This document shows positions 1 through 6,857 of a stretch of DNA of 9,851 bases, piece by piece (the first letter of the stretch is position 1; each line of letters opens with the position of its first letter). The DNA comes from an uncultured Chromatiaceae bacterium (GTDB lineage: Bacteria; Pseudomonadota; Gammaproteobacteria; Enterobacterales; Alteromonadaceae). The notes under the pieces are model-generated. The model had not been told where the DNA came from. It saw nothing but the letters and a program-made list of their open reading frames with translations, and did no database searches. The stretch is taken from NCBI GenBank assembly GCA_946481195.1, contig CAMLNG010000104.1, positions 1-9,851 of the forward strand. Reading direction: 5' to 3'. The position numbers and the translations under genes were made by a program.

Positions 1-11
1 TTTTGATGATT

Positions 12-25
12 TGAAAGCGCTTACA
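12..25. promoter_or_regulatory. LacI-family-type operator, distal
   Basis: TGAAAGCGCTTACA is an imperfect palindrome around the central AAGCGCTT core typical of LacI/GalR-family operators. Seventeen bases here (9-25) are identical to 9217-9233 in front of the GH1 gene, which supports a shared regulator. No promoter can be tied to this copy, so it may belong to a gene upstream of the window or be a looping partner of the site at 212-227. Confidence 0.7.
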
Positions 26-116
26 GATATAGCATCAAATGCGGCGCTGTCAAAGTGCTTTTTCCGTCACGGCTGGCTATGAAGTGGGCATAACTTCAAC
101 AGGTAGTGCTGAATAT

Positions 117-128
117 GTAACCGGTTAC
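117..128. repeat. Perfect 12-bp palindrome GTAACCGGTTAC
   Basis: A fully self-complementary 12-mer lies about 55 bp upstream of the proposed -35 element of the receptor promoter. Its position would suit an activator site. The sequence differs from the AAGCGCTT operators, so if it is functional it binds a different protein. No family is assigned. Confidence 0.3.
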
Positions 129-181
129 TGGATTATAAGTCTTTATAAAACATGTGGATATCATGCATTACGTTTTTTGTA

Positions 182-210
182 TTGACGGGTTATAAAAAAT
201 CAACTAATGT
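182..210 (+). promoter_or_regulatory. Sigma70-like promoter for the TonB receptor
   Basis: TTGACG (182-187) and TAATGT (205-210) are separated by 17 bp, the optimal spacing. The predicted start near 217 falls inside the perfect operator palindrome that begins 2 nt after the -10 element. This geometry predicts direct steric repression. An alternative -10 (TATAAA at 191-196) overlaps the spacer but lacks a good -35. Confidence 0.55.
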
Positions 211-211
211 C

Positions 212-227
212 CTGAAAGCGCTTTCAG
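212..227. promoter_or_regulatory. LacI-family-type operator over the receptor start site
   Basis: CTGAAAGCGCTTTCAG is a perfect 16-bp palindrome with the AAGCGCTT core. It lies immediately downstream of the proposed -10 element and covers the predicted transcription start. Binding there would block initiation, and release by a sugar effector would induce the receptor gene. The regulator is not encoded in this window, and its ligand cannot be read from the site. The GH1 gene under a matching operator suggests a beta-glucoside signal. Confidence 0.75.
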
Positions 228-269
228 AAGTGTGTCAGGGCAGTATTAACACCAAAGAAAAAGGCGCAA

Positions 270-289
270 TGCCTGCTTTCAGGCAGGCA
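270..289 (+). promoter_or_regulatory. Hairpin in the receptor mRNA leader
   Basis: TGCCTGC (270-276) pairs perfectly with GCAGGCA (283-289) around a 6-nt loop. No U-run follows, so it is not an obvious intrinsic terminator. It lies 26 nt before the Shine-Dalgarno sequence and could stabilise the 5' end of the message or be a target for post-transcriptional control. Confidence 0.4.
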
Positions 290-326
290 AACGAAGCCAG
301 ATAAAAAAAGTCGACAGGGAAACCAA

Positions 327-3293
327 ATGAATCCAACTACATTTCACAAAAGCAGACTTGCGACCAGCATTGCGCTGGTGCTTGGCGTTGCGATGCCAGG
401 TTATGCCGCGGCGGACGACGCAGCTGCAGCAAAAGAAGACAAAATTGAGGTGATCACCGTCACCGGTATTCGCGGCAGTCTGATCAAATCGATGGACACC
501 AAACGCGAATCTGAAGGTATTCTCGATGCGATTTCAGCCGAGGATATCGGTAAGTTCCCGGATACCAACCTGGCTGAGTCGCTGCAGCGCATCACCGGCG
601 TGTCAATTGACCGCGTCAATGGTGAAGGCAGTAAAGTCACAGTGCGGGGTTTTGGTCCTGATTTTAACCTGGTGACGTTAAACGGCCGCCAGATGCCGGT
701 GACTACCGGCTCACGTTCTTTTGATTTCGCTAATATTTCTTCTGATTCCATCAGCGGTGTTGAAGTGCACAAAACTGCGCTGGCGTCGAATCCGACCGGT
801 GGTATCGGTTCTACTATCGACGTGCAGACCCTGCGTCCACTGGATTCACCAGGCCAGAAGGCAACGGCCAGTGTTGCTGCCGTAGATGACCGTTCTACTG
901 ATAAAGGCAGTGCCACACCAGAAGTGTCTGCACTGTATTCCAATACCTTTAATGACAATAAATTCGGTATTTTGCTGTCCGGTTCTTACCAGGAACGTGA
1001 AAGTGGAAACCAGCAAGCCAACGTCGGCACCGGCTGGCGTAGCTTCTTAGGTAAAGTGGATGATAACTGGGGCGCCGGCACTGCCGAATGGGGCGGAGTA
1101 CCACAGACCAATCAGGTCAACCGTCCAAGTGCTGATGAAGTCTACTCAGTGCCACAAACCACGATTTATAAATTTGAAGAACAACAACGTAAACGCACCA
1201 ATGGCCAGTTAGTGCTGCAATACAGCCCACGCGATGACATCAAAGCGACGCTGGATTACACCTACATGCGTAACGATATCGACACCCAATATAACGATGT
1301 GTCGGCCTGGTTTACCTTCGCGCCTTCTTCCAGCGTCTGGACAGATGGCCCGGTGTCATCACCACTGGTTTATTCCGAAACCTACGATGCAAAACAAGAC
1401 TTATCAATGGGTGCCGGTGACTATGGCGTGCGCAACGAAAGCGGTTCGTTAGGCTTTAACCTGGAATGGGAAGTTAACGACAAGCTGAGCCTGACCTTTG
1501 ATGCACACAAATCTGAAGCTGAAAACAAACCAAACAGCCCGAATGGCTCTAACAGCAGTTTAAGTACGGCCGGTTTTGTCCGCACTTATGCCGCCACTGA
1601 TTTCAGCGGCGATTTACCTGTGCTGGCCGTCGGTGGCGGTAACGCAGTAACGCCGCAAGATATGCGTGTGACAGGTTCAGTGTTTGGTAGCGCGCGTAAT
1701 AAATCTGAAATTGATCAGGTGCAGTTAGATGGTGATTACGCCCTGAATGACGAATCCAGTATCGATTTCGGCATCGCGTTGACCACTGTCGACAACCATT
1801 CGCAATCGGTCAATGTGCAGCGTAATGACTGGGGTGGTGTGGGTAAAGCCGGTGATTTAGACCCAAGCTGGTTCCCTGCTGAAACTATTCACGACAAATT
1901 CACGGCCAATGGCGGCAATTTCTCGGCGTTTTCCGGCAAGAGCTTTGATGTACTGAACAAAATCTTCATGTGGGATTTTGAACGGGTGCGGGCACAAGCG
2001 GAAAAACTGTATACACCGGCTGGTTATAAAGGCAAAGGCGATTGTGGCACTGATTTCTGCCCATCGACTGACTACGCCAGTGATGTTGACCGCTATACCG
2101 AAGAAGAATCACAATCGGCTTATGTGCAGTACAACTATCGCAACGACTGGAAAGGCAAGCCGTATGATTTGCACGTCGGCTTACGTTATGAACAGACTGA
2201 CGTAACGTCCACTTCTGCCGTTGCAGCATACGATCGCGCCGACTGGATCGCCGATACTGAAATTGCGCTGCATGCCAGCGGTAAACGCGAATTCCAGACG
2301 CAACAGGGTGATTACGATTACCTGTTACCAAGCATCAACTTCAACATCGAAATCGTTGAAGATGTGATGTTACGGGCAGCCTACAGTGAAACCATCGGCC
2401 GGCCGGATTATGTGTCTATCCAGGGTGGTACTGTGGTCGGCACGCTGGCGAACCGTTCAGGCGGCAGCGGCTCATCAGGTAACCCAAGCCTGTTACCGCT
2501 GGAATCGCAAAACTATGACTTCTCGGCCGAATGGTACTATGCCGAAGCAAGTTACTTATCTGCCGGTTATTTCCGCAAAAACGTGACGAACTTCATCACG
2601 AACCTGAAAGTGGATTCGACCATTTACAACCTGGCGAACCCGGCTGATGGCAAGAAGTATCGTGAAGCTTTAGCGGCGGTGGGTGCTGATGCCGCGGCGA
2701 TCCGCAACTGGATCTTCGCCAATTACCCGAACGACCCGAGTGTGAACGTGCCGGGTAAAGTCATCAGCGGTAAAACCGGTGAAGACAATACGATGATCTT
2801 CAAAATCGACACGCCATCGAATGGTGCTGAAGAAGAGACTATCGACGGTTGGGAGTTTGCTATCCAGCACGCCTTTGGCGAGAGCGGTTTTGGCACTATC
2901 CTGAACTACACCATGGTTGATTCAGGCGTCGAATATGACAACTTTATCCTGAAAGACCAGCCGGCGTTGGTGGGCTTAAGTGACACAGCCAACGCCATCC
3001 TGTTCTATGAAAAAGATGGTCTGCAGGCACGTATTGCTTATAACTGGCGTGATGAGTTCCTGAACTCCCGCGGTCAGGATACTGGTGCTAACCCGAAATA
3101 CACTGAAGCCTATTCACAAATTGACGCGTCGGTCAGCTATGACCTGCCGCAAGTCAAAGGCTTAACTGTATATCTGGAAGCGCTGAACATCACTGACGAG
3201 TACATCCGTGTACATGGCCGGGCCAAAGAGCAGGTGCTGAACCTGACTGAAGCCGGTGCCCGTTACAGTATCGGTGCCCGTTACAGCTTCTAA
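327..3293 (+). CDS. TonB-dependent outer-membrane receptor (Xanthomonas/Caulobacter type)
   Basis: A 988-aa outer-membrane transporter that would take up a substrate using TonB/ExbB/ExbD energy. Residues 1-29 form a signal peptide: basic start, hydrophobic stretch from about 11 to 26, and an AAA cleavage site before D30. A TonB box-like segment (EVITVTG, 41-47) follows. The plug spans about residues 60-172, with FPDTNLAESLQRITGVSIDR at 77-96, VTVRGFG and a GGIGSTIDV stretch. The rest is beta-barrel, ending in the aromatic C-terminal signal ...GARYSF. The only two cysteines, C573 and C578, probably form a disulfide in an extracellular loop. AGGGA lies 6 nt before the ATG. This receptor subfamily is commonly associated with sugars or oligosaccharides. 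A beta-glucoside is inferred here only from the co-regulated GH1 gene. The substrate is not known, and no siderophore genes are nearby. Confidence 0.95.
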   Translation: MNPTTFHKSRLATSIALVLGVAMPGYAAADDAAAAKEDKIEVITVTGIRGSLIKSMDTKRESEGILDAISAEDIGKFPDTNLAESLQRITGVSIDRVNGEGSKVTVRGFGPDFNLVTLNGRQMPVTTGSRSFDFANISSDSISGVEVHKTALASNPTGGIGSTIDVQTLRPLDSPGQKATASVAAVDDRSTDKGSATPEVSALYSNTFNDNKFGILLSGSYQERESGNQQANVGTGWRSFLGKVDDNWGAGTAEWGGVPQTNQVNRPSADEVYSVPQTTIYKFEEQQRKRTNGQLVLQYSPRDDIKATLDYTYMRNDIDTQYNDVSAWFTFAPSSSVWTDGPVSSPLVYSETYDAKQDLSMGAGDYGVRNESGSLGFNLEWEVNDKLSLTFDAHKSEAENKPNSPNGSNSSLSTAGFVRTYAATDFSGDLPVLAVGGGNAVTPQDMRVTGSVFGSARNKSEIDQVQLDGDYALNDESSIDFGIALTTVDNHSQSVNVQRNDWGGVGKAGDLDPSWFPAETIHDKFTANGGNFSAFSGKSFDVLNKIFMWDFERVRAQAEKLYTPAGYKGKGDCGTDFCPSTDYASDVDRYTEEESQSAYVQYNYRNDWKGKPYDLHVGLRYEQTDVTSTSAVAAYDRADWIADTEIALHASGKREFQTQQGDYDYLLPSINFNIEIVEDVMLRAAYSETIGRPDYVSIQGGTVVGTLANRSGGSGSSGNPSLLPLESQNYDFSAEWYYAEASYLSAGYFRKNVTNFITNLKVDSTIYNLANPADGKKYREALAAVGADAAAIRNWIFANYPNDPSVNVPGKVISGKTGEDNTMIFKIDTPSNGAEEETIDGWEFAIQHAFGESGFGTILNYTMVDSGVEYDNFILKDQPALVGLSDTANAILFYEKDGLQARIAYNWRDEFLNSRGQDTGANPKYTEAYSQIDASVSYDLPQVKGLTVYLEALNITDEYIRVHGRAKEQVLNLTEAGARYSIGARYSF
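3255..3286 (+). repeat. 14-bp direct repeat at the receptor C-terminus
   Basis: GGTGCCCGTTACAG occurs at 3255-3268 and again at 3273-3286, an 18-bp period in frame. It encodes GARYS twice, so the protein ends GARYSIGARYSF. Related receptors often show a similar R-Y/F pattern in the final strand, so this may be family architecture. The exact DNA identity is nevertheless notable. Confidence 0.6.
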
Positions 3294-3318
3294 GCGAAGT
3301 GGTAACGATGAAGTGAGA

Positions 3319-3346
3319 CAGCAGGTGCACAGGAAGTGTCCTGCTG
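3319..3346 (+). other. Hairpin just after the receptor gene
   Basis: CAGCAGG (3319-3325) pairs with CCTGCTG (3340-3346), with a further CAC/GTG pairing inside (3328-3330/3336-3338). No T-run follows. It precedes the terminator-like structure and may protect the 3' end of the abundant receptor message from exonucleases. Confidence 0.4.
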
Positions 3347-3352
3347 AATTGT

Positions 3353-3408
3353 AAGCGCTCCCTTGTTTGCAACTGTACTTTGTTGCATGCTGCAGAGCGC
3401 TTTTTTTT
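3353..3408 (+). terminator. Likely intrinsic terminator between receptor and halogenase operon
   Basis: AAGCGCTC (3353-3360) is complementary to GAGCGCTT (3395-3402), and six more T residues follow (3403-3408), giving an eight-T run. The 34-nt interior folds again, with TGCAAC (3368-3373) pairing with GTTGCA (3382-3387). A stem followed by a U-tract is terminator-like, although the loop is long. Some readthrough could set a high receptor to low enzyme ratio. No convincing separate promoter is seen in 3409-3469. Each arm also carries the AGCGCT core of the local operators. Confidence 0.55.
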
Positions 3409-3469
3409 CGGCTGTATTCTGCGGGATCTGCCATGTTCTACTCATGTTTAGTTGTAAAAGGTCAGGCCG

Positions 3470-5047
3470 ATGCCAAGTTGTCCTCCTGCAAAAACTGAAG
3501 TACTGATTGTTGGTGGTGGTGCTGCCGGCTGGCTGACGGCTGCGGTGCTGAGTGCCACGCACAATCTTGATGAAGGCGTGCTGGCGGCACAGCCGCGTAT
3601 CCAGGTCACTGTACTGGAATCGCCAGACGTACCGACTATTGGTGTGGGCGAGGGCACCTGGCCTTCGATGCGCCAGACGTTAAAGCTGATTGGTCTGTCT
3701 GAAACTGAATTCTTCCGCTGCTGCGATGTCAGTGCCAAACAAGGCTCATTGTTTGTCGACTGGACAGAACCGGGCAGCAGTTACCTCCATCCATTTACGC
3801 TGCCAGCCGGTTGGCCCGAGTTTAATCTGGCGGCTTGCTGGTTGCCTTTTGCCGGCGATATCGCTTTTGCTGATGCCGTCACCACACAGTACCAGCTAAG
3901 TTGTGCCGGTTTCGCGCCAAGGCTGCCGCAGGCGCAGGATTATCAGCCGGTACTGAATTATGGTTATCACTTAAACGCCGGTAAATTTACTGCGTTGCTG
4001 CAACGGCATTGCCAGGACAAACTCGGTGTCTCTTATGTGCCGGCGCACCTAAAACAAGTGGTGCTGCGCGCTGACGGCGCCATCGATAAATTGCTGGCGA
4101 CGCCGGCTGGCAGTTCAGAGAGTTGTGCCTATCAGGCTGATTTATATGTCGATTGTACTGGTATGCAATCCTTGTTGCTCGGAAAGGCGCTGAACACGCC
4201 GCTCACCAGCGTCAAACATATCCTGTTTAACGACCGCGCTTTGGCGGTGCAGGTGCCGTATCCGGGGGCGGATACGCCCATTGCCAGCAATACCATTTCA
4301 ACCGCACAAGACAGTGGCTGGGTCTGGGATATCGGTCTGCCGACCCGCCGTGGCGTGGGTTTTGTTTACGCCAGCGACTATTGCTCCGAAGCTGAAGCCG
4401 AGGCCTGTCTGCGTAATTATCTGCATAAAACTGCAGGCGCAGAACTGGCGGCAGCAGCAGAGCCGCGCCAGCTGCAATTTCAGCCGGGTTATCGCCAGGG
4501 CTGCTGGCAGCACAACTGTGTGGCTGTAGGCATGGCGGCTGGTTTTATTGAACCGCTGGAAGCCTCTGCGCTGGCGTTGGTGGAATGGAGCGCCAAAACC
4601 CTGGCCGCAGCTTTACCGCTGGACCCGGCGCTGTATGGCCTGGCGGCAGACAAAATGAACCGGACTTTTCTGCGCCACTGGCAACAAATCATTGAATTCC
4701 TCAAGCTGCATTATGTGTTGTCCAAACGCGACACGCCGTATTGGCAGGCGCATCGCGACAGCGCATCTATTCCACAGACTTTGCAGGACCAGCTGCAGTT
4801 ATGGCAGCAGCAAGTGCCGCAACCACTCGATTTTGCTTATCAGGATTTGCTGTTTCCCGCCGCCAGCTATCAATATGTGTTGTATGGCATGGGTGCGCTG
4901 ACACGGACCTTGCCGGCCAAACCGTCGCAACAGGCGCGTGCCCGCGCGTTGTTTGCGCAGAATTATCAGGATTTAACCAGGCTGCAGCAACTGCTGCCGG
5001 ATAACCGGCAATTGCTGCAACAGCTGGCACTGAAACACCAAAATTAG
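3470..5047 (+). CDS. Divergent flavin-dependent 'tryptophan halogenase' family protein (copy 1)
   Basis: A 525-aa cytoplasmic FAD-dependent halogenase homologue. The family uses FADH2, O2 and halide to make HOCl/HOBr, which travels to a lysine and halogenates an aromatic ring. Visible here are the FAD-binding GxGxxG at G15-G20, a GVGEGTWP segment at 58-65, the candidate catalytic lysine K90 (SAKQGSLF), a second flavin-side stretch YVDCTG (226-231), and the EPLE segment with the candidate catalytic glutamate E364. Two motifs depart from the canonical enzymes. WxWxIP is W284-V-W-D-I-G289, and PLEST is PLEAS, with Ala at the position of PrnA Ser347. Such PLEAS forms seem to belong to a TonB-receptor-associated clade rather than to true Trp halogenases. 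The start has AAAAGG 8 nt upstream. It is first in the five-gene block. It pairs with a second, distinct halogenase at 6858-8366 (same family, low similarity). The substrate is unknown, and halogenation itself is inferred. Confidence 0.85.
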   Translation: MPSCPPAKTEVLIVGGGAAGWLTAAVLSATHNLDEGVLAAQPRIQVTVLESPDVPTIGVGEGTWPSMRQTLKLIGLSETEFFRCCDVSAKQGSLFVDWTEPGSSYLHPFTLPAGWPEFNLAACWLPFAGDIAFADAVTTQYQLSCAGFAPRLPQAQDYQPVLNYGYHLNAGKFTALLQRHCQDKLGVSYVPAHLKQVVLRADGAIDKLLATPAGSSESCAYQADLYVDCTGMQSLLLGKALNTPLTSVKHILFNDRALAVQVPYPGADTPIASNTISTAQDSGWVWDIGLPTRRGVGFVYASDYCSEAEAEACLRNYLHKTAGAELAAAAEPRQLQFQPGYRQGCWQHNCVAVGMAAGFIEPLEASALALVEWSAKTLAAALPLDPALYGLAADKMNRTFLRHWQQIIEFLKLHYVLSKRDTPYWQAHRDSASIPQTLQDQLQLWQQQVPQPLDFAYQDLLFPAASYQYVLYGMGALTRTLPAKPSQQARARALFAQNYQDLTRLQQLLPDNRQLLQQLALKHQN

Positions 5048-5071
5048 AGCAAGAATAAGAAGGATTGCCAG

Positions 5072-5806
5072 ATGACGAATACCGTTTTATTAAATGCCGC
5101 CGACCATGCAGACCTGCGGGTGATCACGGCGCGTGGTGCTGAGTATGGCGACAACCAGTGGTTTGCGACGACTTTCCCGCTGGAGTTTCGCAGTTGTGCC
5201 GCCTGTTATCCGTTGTTTTTCTTTAAAGACAGCCAAAGCCAACAGCAAACTCCGCAAATCTACCCGGTCGCGCTGTTTGGTTTTCGCCATGGCGAGAATC
5301 TGTTTTTGCAAGACGGCTGGCAGGAGCAGTATTTGCCACTGTCGGTGCGCCGTCAGCCATTTTTAATCGGCCGCCAGCAAGTGCGCGAAGATGGCATGGT
5401 GCGCGAACAACGCGTACTGCATATCGCATTGGACCATCCGCGGGTCAGTCAGGTTGAGGGCGAGCCGTTATTCCTGCCTTATGGCGGGCAAACGCCATTT
5501 TTACAGGACATGGCCGGTTTGTTAGAAACACTGCATCTGGGTATGCAGGACGCCAAAAACTTTGTTGATTTGCTGGAGCAATATCAGCTGCTGGAGCCGG
5601 TAACGGTCAATGTCACGTTAAAAGACGGCAGCAGCCATCAGCTGGTTGGTTTTCTGACTATTGCTGAAGAGCAGCTGGCAAATCTCGATGGCGTTGCACT
5701 GGCGCAGCTGCATCAGCAGGGTTATCTGCAGGCGATTTATCTGATGATTGCGTCCCAAGCGCAGATCCGGCAGCTGGTCACGCTGAAAAACCAACAGCTG
5801 GGATGA
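5072..5806 (+). CDS. SapC family protein
   Basis: A 244-aa protein with the SapC pattern: FPLEFR (35-40), YPLFFFKD (46-53), GFRHGENLFL (70-79), a W-Q-E-Q-Y-L-P segment around 83-89, and RRQPF (93-97). It has no signal peptide or membrane segment, so it is probably cytoplasmic. The family takes its name from a Campylobacter S-layer-linked gene and is sometimes mislabelled a peptide-transport permease. Nothing here supports either role. Its biochemical function is unknown to me. Its constant association with halogenase-like and cupin-like genes beside TonB receptors suggests that it is a partner or substrate-handling protein for those enzymes. A strong AGAAGGA lies 7 nt before the ATG. The gap to the halogenase stop is 24 nt and to the next gene 6 nt, implying cotranscription. 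Confidence 0.85.
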   Translation: MTNTVLLNAADHADLRVITARGAEYGDNQWFATTFPLEFRSCAACYPLFFFKDSQSQQQTPQIYPVALFGFRHGENLFLQDGWQEQYLPLSVRRQPFLIGRQQVREDGMVREQRVLHIALDHPRVSQVEGEPLFLPYGGQTPFLQDMAGLLETLHLGMQDAKNFVDLLEQYQLLEPVTVNVTLKDGSSHQLVGFLTIAEEQLANLDGVALAQLHQQGYLQAIYLMIASQAQIRQLVTLKNQQLG

Positions 5807-5812
5807 TAAAAC

Positions 5813-6838
5813 ATGCAGCCGGTTGCTGAACTCACAATGACAACAATGCCGGACGCGGCTCTGCTCACGGCGATATTAGCCAATGCCGAAGCGCCACTGG
5901 TGCTGCGTGGGTTATGCCGCGACTGGCCGCTGACACTGGCCGGTTTACAAAGCCCGGCGGCCGCGCTGGAGTTATTGCAAAGTTACAGCGCTGGTTTACC
6001 GGTGAGTGCCTGTTATCTGCCACCTGAAACTCAGGGCCGGGTCTTCTACAACAGTGATTTTTCCGGGTTTAACTATCAGGGCGGCCCACTGGCTTTTGCT
6101 GATTTATGCATGCGGCTGTTGGACCCGGCGCTGAGCGCCAGTGGCGCTTCGATATACATGGGGTCGACTGAAGTCGGGCAGTATTTCCCCGGCATCCGCG
6201 AACAGCATCAGTTGCCACTTAATCTGTTACCCGGCGCTGCGCAGGCGCTGGTCAGTATCTGGCTCGGCAGCAAAAGCCGCATCGCGGCGCATTATGATTT
6301 TCCGCATAACCTGGCCTGTAATCTGGTGGGGCATCGCCGCTTTACTTTATTTGCGCCAGAACAGGTCGCTAATTTATATCCGGGCCCGATGGAGTTTGCG
6401 CCGGGTGGTCAGGATGTCAGCCTGGTCGATTTTGCCGCACCGGATTTTAACCGTTTTCCACGTTTTGCTAAGGCGTTAGCCGCCGGCTTTCAGGTGACCT
6501 TAGCACCCGGTGATGTGCTTTTTATGCCGTCGATGTGGTGGCATCACGTCGAAGCGCTGGACGAGTTAAATTTGCTGCTGACGCACTGGTGGCGTGACAC
6601 ACCGGCTTATTTGGGCCGGCCGAATAACGCCTTATTAAACGCCATGCTCAGCATCCGGCATTTACCCAAAGCGCAGCGTAAAGCCTGGCAGGCGTTATTC
6701 GATTACTACATTTTCGCTGACGAACCCGGTGGCGGTGCAGAACTGCCGGAGGCGGCGCAGGGCTTGTTGCGTCAGCCACTGGATGAAACCACGGCGCGGG
6801 CACTGCGCAGCTTGATTATTCAGAAATTACAACGATAA
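5813..6838 (+). CDS. Cupin_8/JmjC-type Fe(II) dioxygenase (FIH-like fold)
   Basis: A 341-aa cytoplasmic protein of the cupin-like JmjC class. Many members are 2-oxoglutarate-dependent hydroxylases acting on protein side chains or small molecules. The iron triad is visible as H160-x-D162 (AAHYD) and a distal His in the PSMWWHHV segment (H244 by alignment with FIH, H245 possible). The residue that would bind the 2-oxoglutarate carboxylate, Lys in FIH (GYKR), is Arg here (GHRRF, R175). This could still bind the acid but is a real difference. GGA (5801-5803) is 9 nt upstream of the ATG. Later in-frame ATGs at 5837 and 5846 are possible starts. The gene lies 6 nt after SapC, so the two are likely translationally linked. 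What it hydroxylates is unknown. Confidence 0.85.
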   Translation: MQPVAELTMTTMPDAALLTAILANAEAPLVLRGLCRDWPLTLAGLQSPAAALELLQSYSAGLPVSACYLPPETQGRVFYNSDFSGFNYQGGPLAFADLCMRLLDPALSASGASIYMGSTEVGQYFPGIREQHQLPLNLLPGAAQALVSIWLGSKSRIAAHYDFPHNLACNLVGHRRFTLFAPEQVANLYPGPMEFAPGGQDVSLVDFAAPDFNRFPRFAKALAAGFQVTLAPGDVLFMPSMWWHHVEALDELNLLLTHWWRDTPAYLGRPNNALLNAMLSIRHLPKAQRKAWQALFDYYIFADEPGGGAELPEAAQGLLRQPLDETTARALRSLIIQKLQR

Positions 6839-6857
6839 AAACAACAGGATTGGACTA

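Larger units (their letters stand above)
1..326. other. Non-coding control region upstream of the TonB receptor
   Basis: I see no convincing gene in these 326 bases. They hold two LacI-type operator palindromes (12-25 and 212-227), a perfect 12-bp palindrome (117-128), a sigma70-like promoter (182-210), and a transcribed leader of about 110 nt with a stable hairpin (270-289) and a Shine-Dalgarno AGGGA at 316-320. An imperfect inverted repeat TGAAGT/ACTTCA (80-85/93-98) is also present and has no U-tract. The first operator sits 200 bp above the second. It may serve an upstream gene outside the window or act as an auxiliary operator for this promoter. Confidence 0.75.

Noticed and set aside
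401..958. 185-codon minus-strand open frame opposite the receptor gene
   Set aside because: It lies entirely inside the signal peptide/plug coding region, has a low-complexity Ser/Val/Ala-rich translation and no recognisable domain. It is a shadow of the receptor gene, as are the other opposite-strand frames.
327..3293. Siderophore receptor
   Set aside because: The plug and TonB-box style match the large sugar-type receptors, no iron-uptake or Fur-box sequence is seen, and the control sites match those of a beta-glucosidase gene.
3350..3363. TGTAAGCGCTCCCT as a fifth operator
   Set aside because: Only the left half fits the operator motif, and the bases are already explained as the 5' arm of the terminator stem. 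It is kept as a speculative finding, not a feature.
5072..5806. SapC as a peptide ABC-transporter permease or S-layer protein
   Set aside because: The protein has no membrane segments and no signal peptide. The name match to the Sap transporter is an annotation artefact, and the S-layer link is not supported by context.
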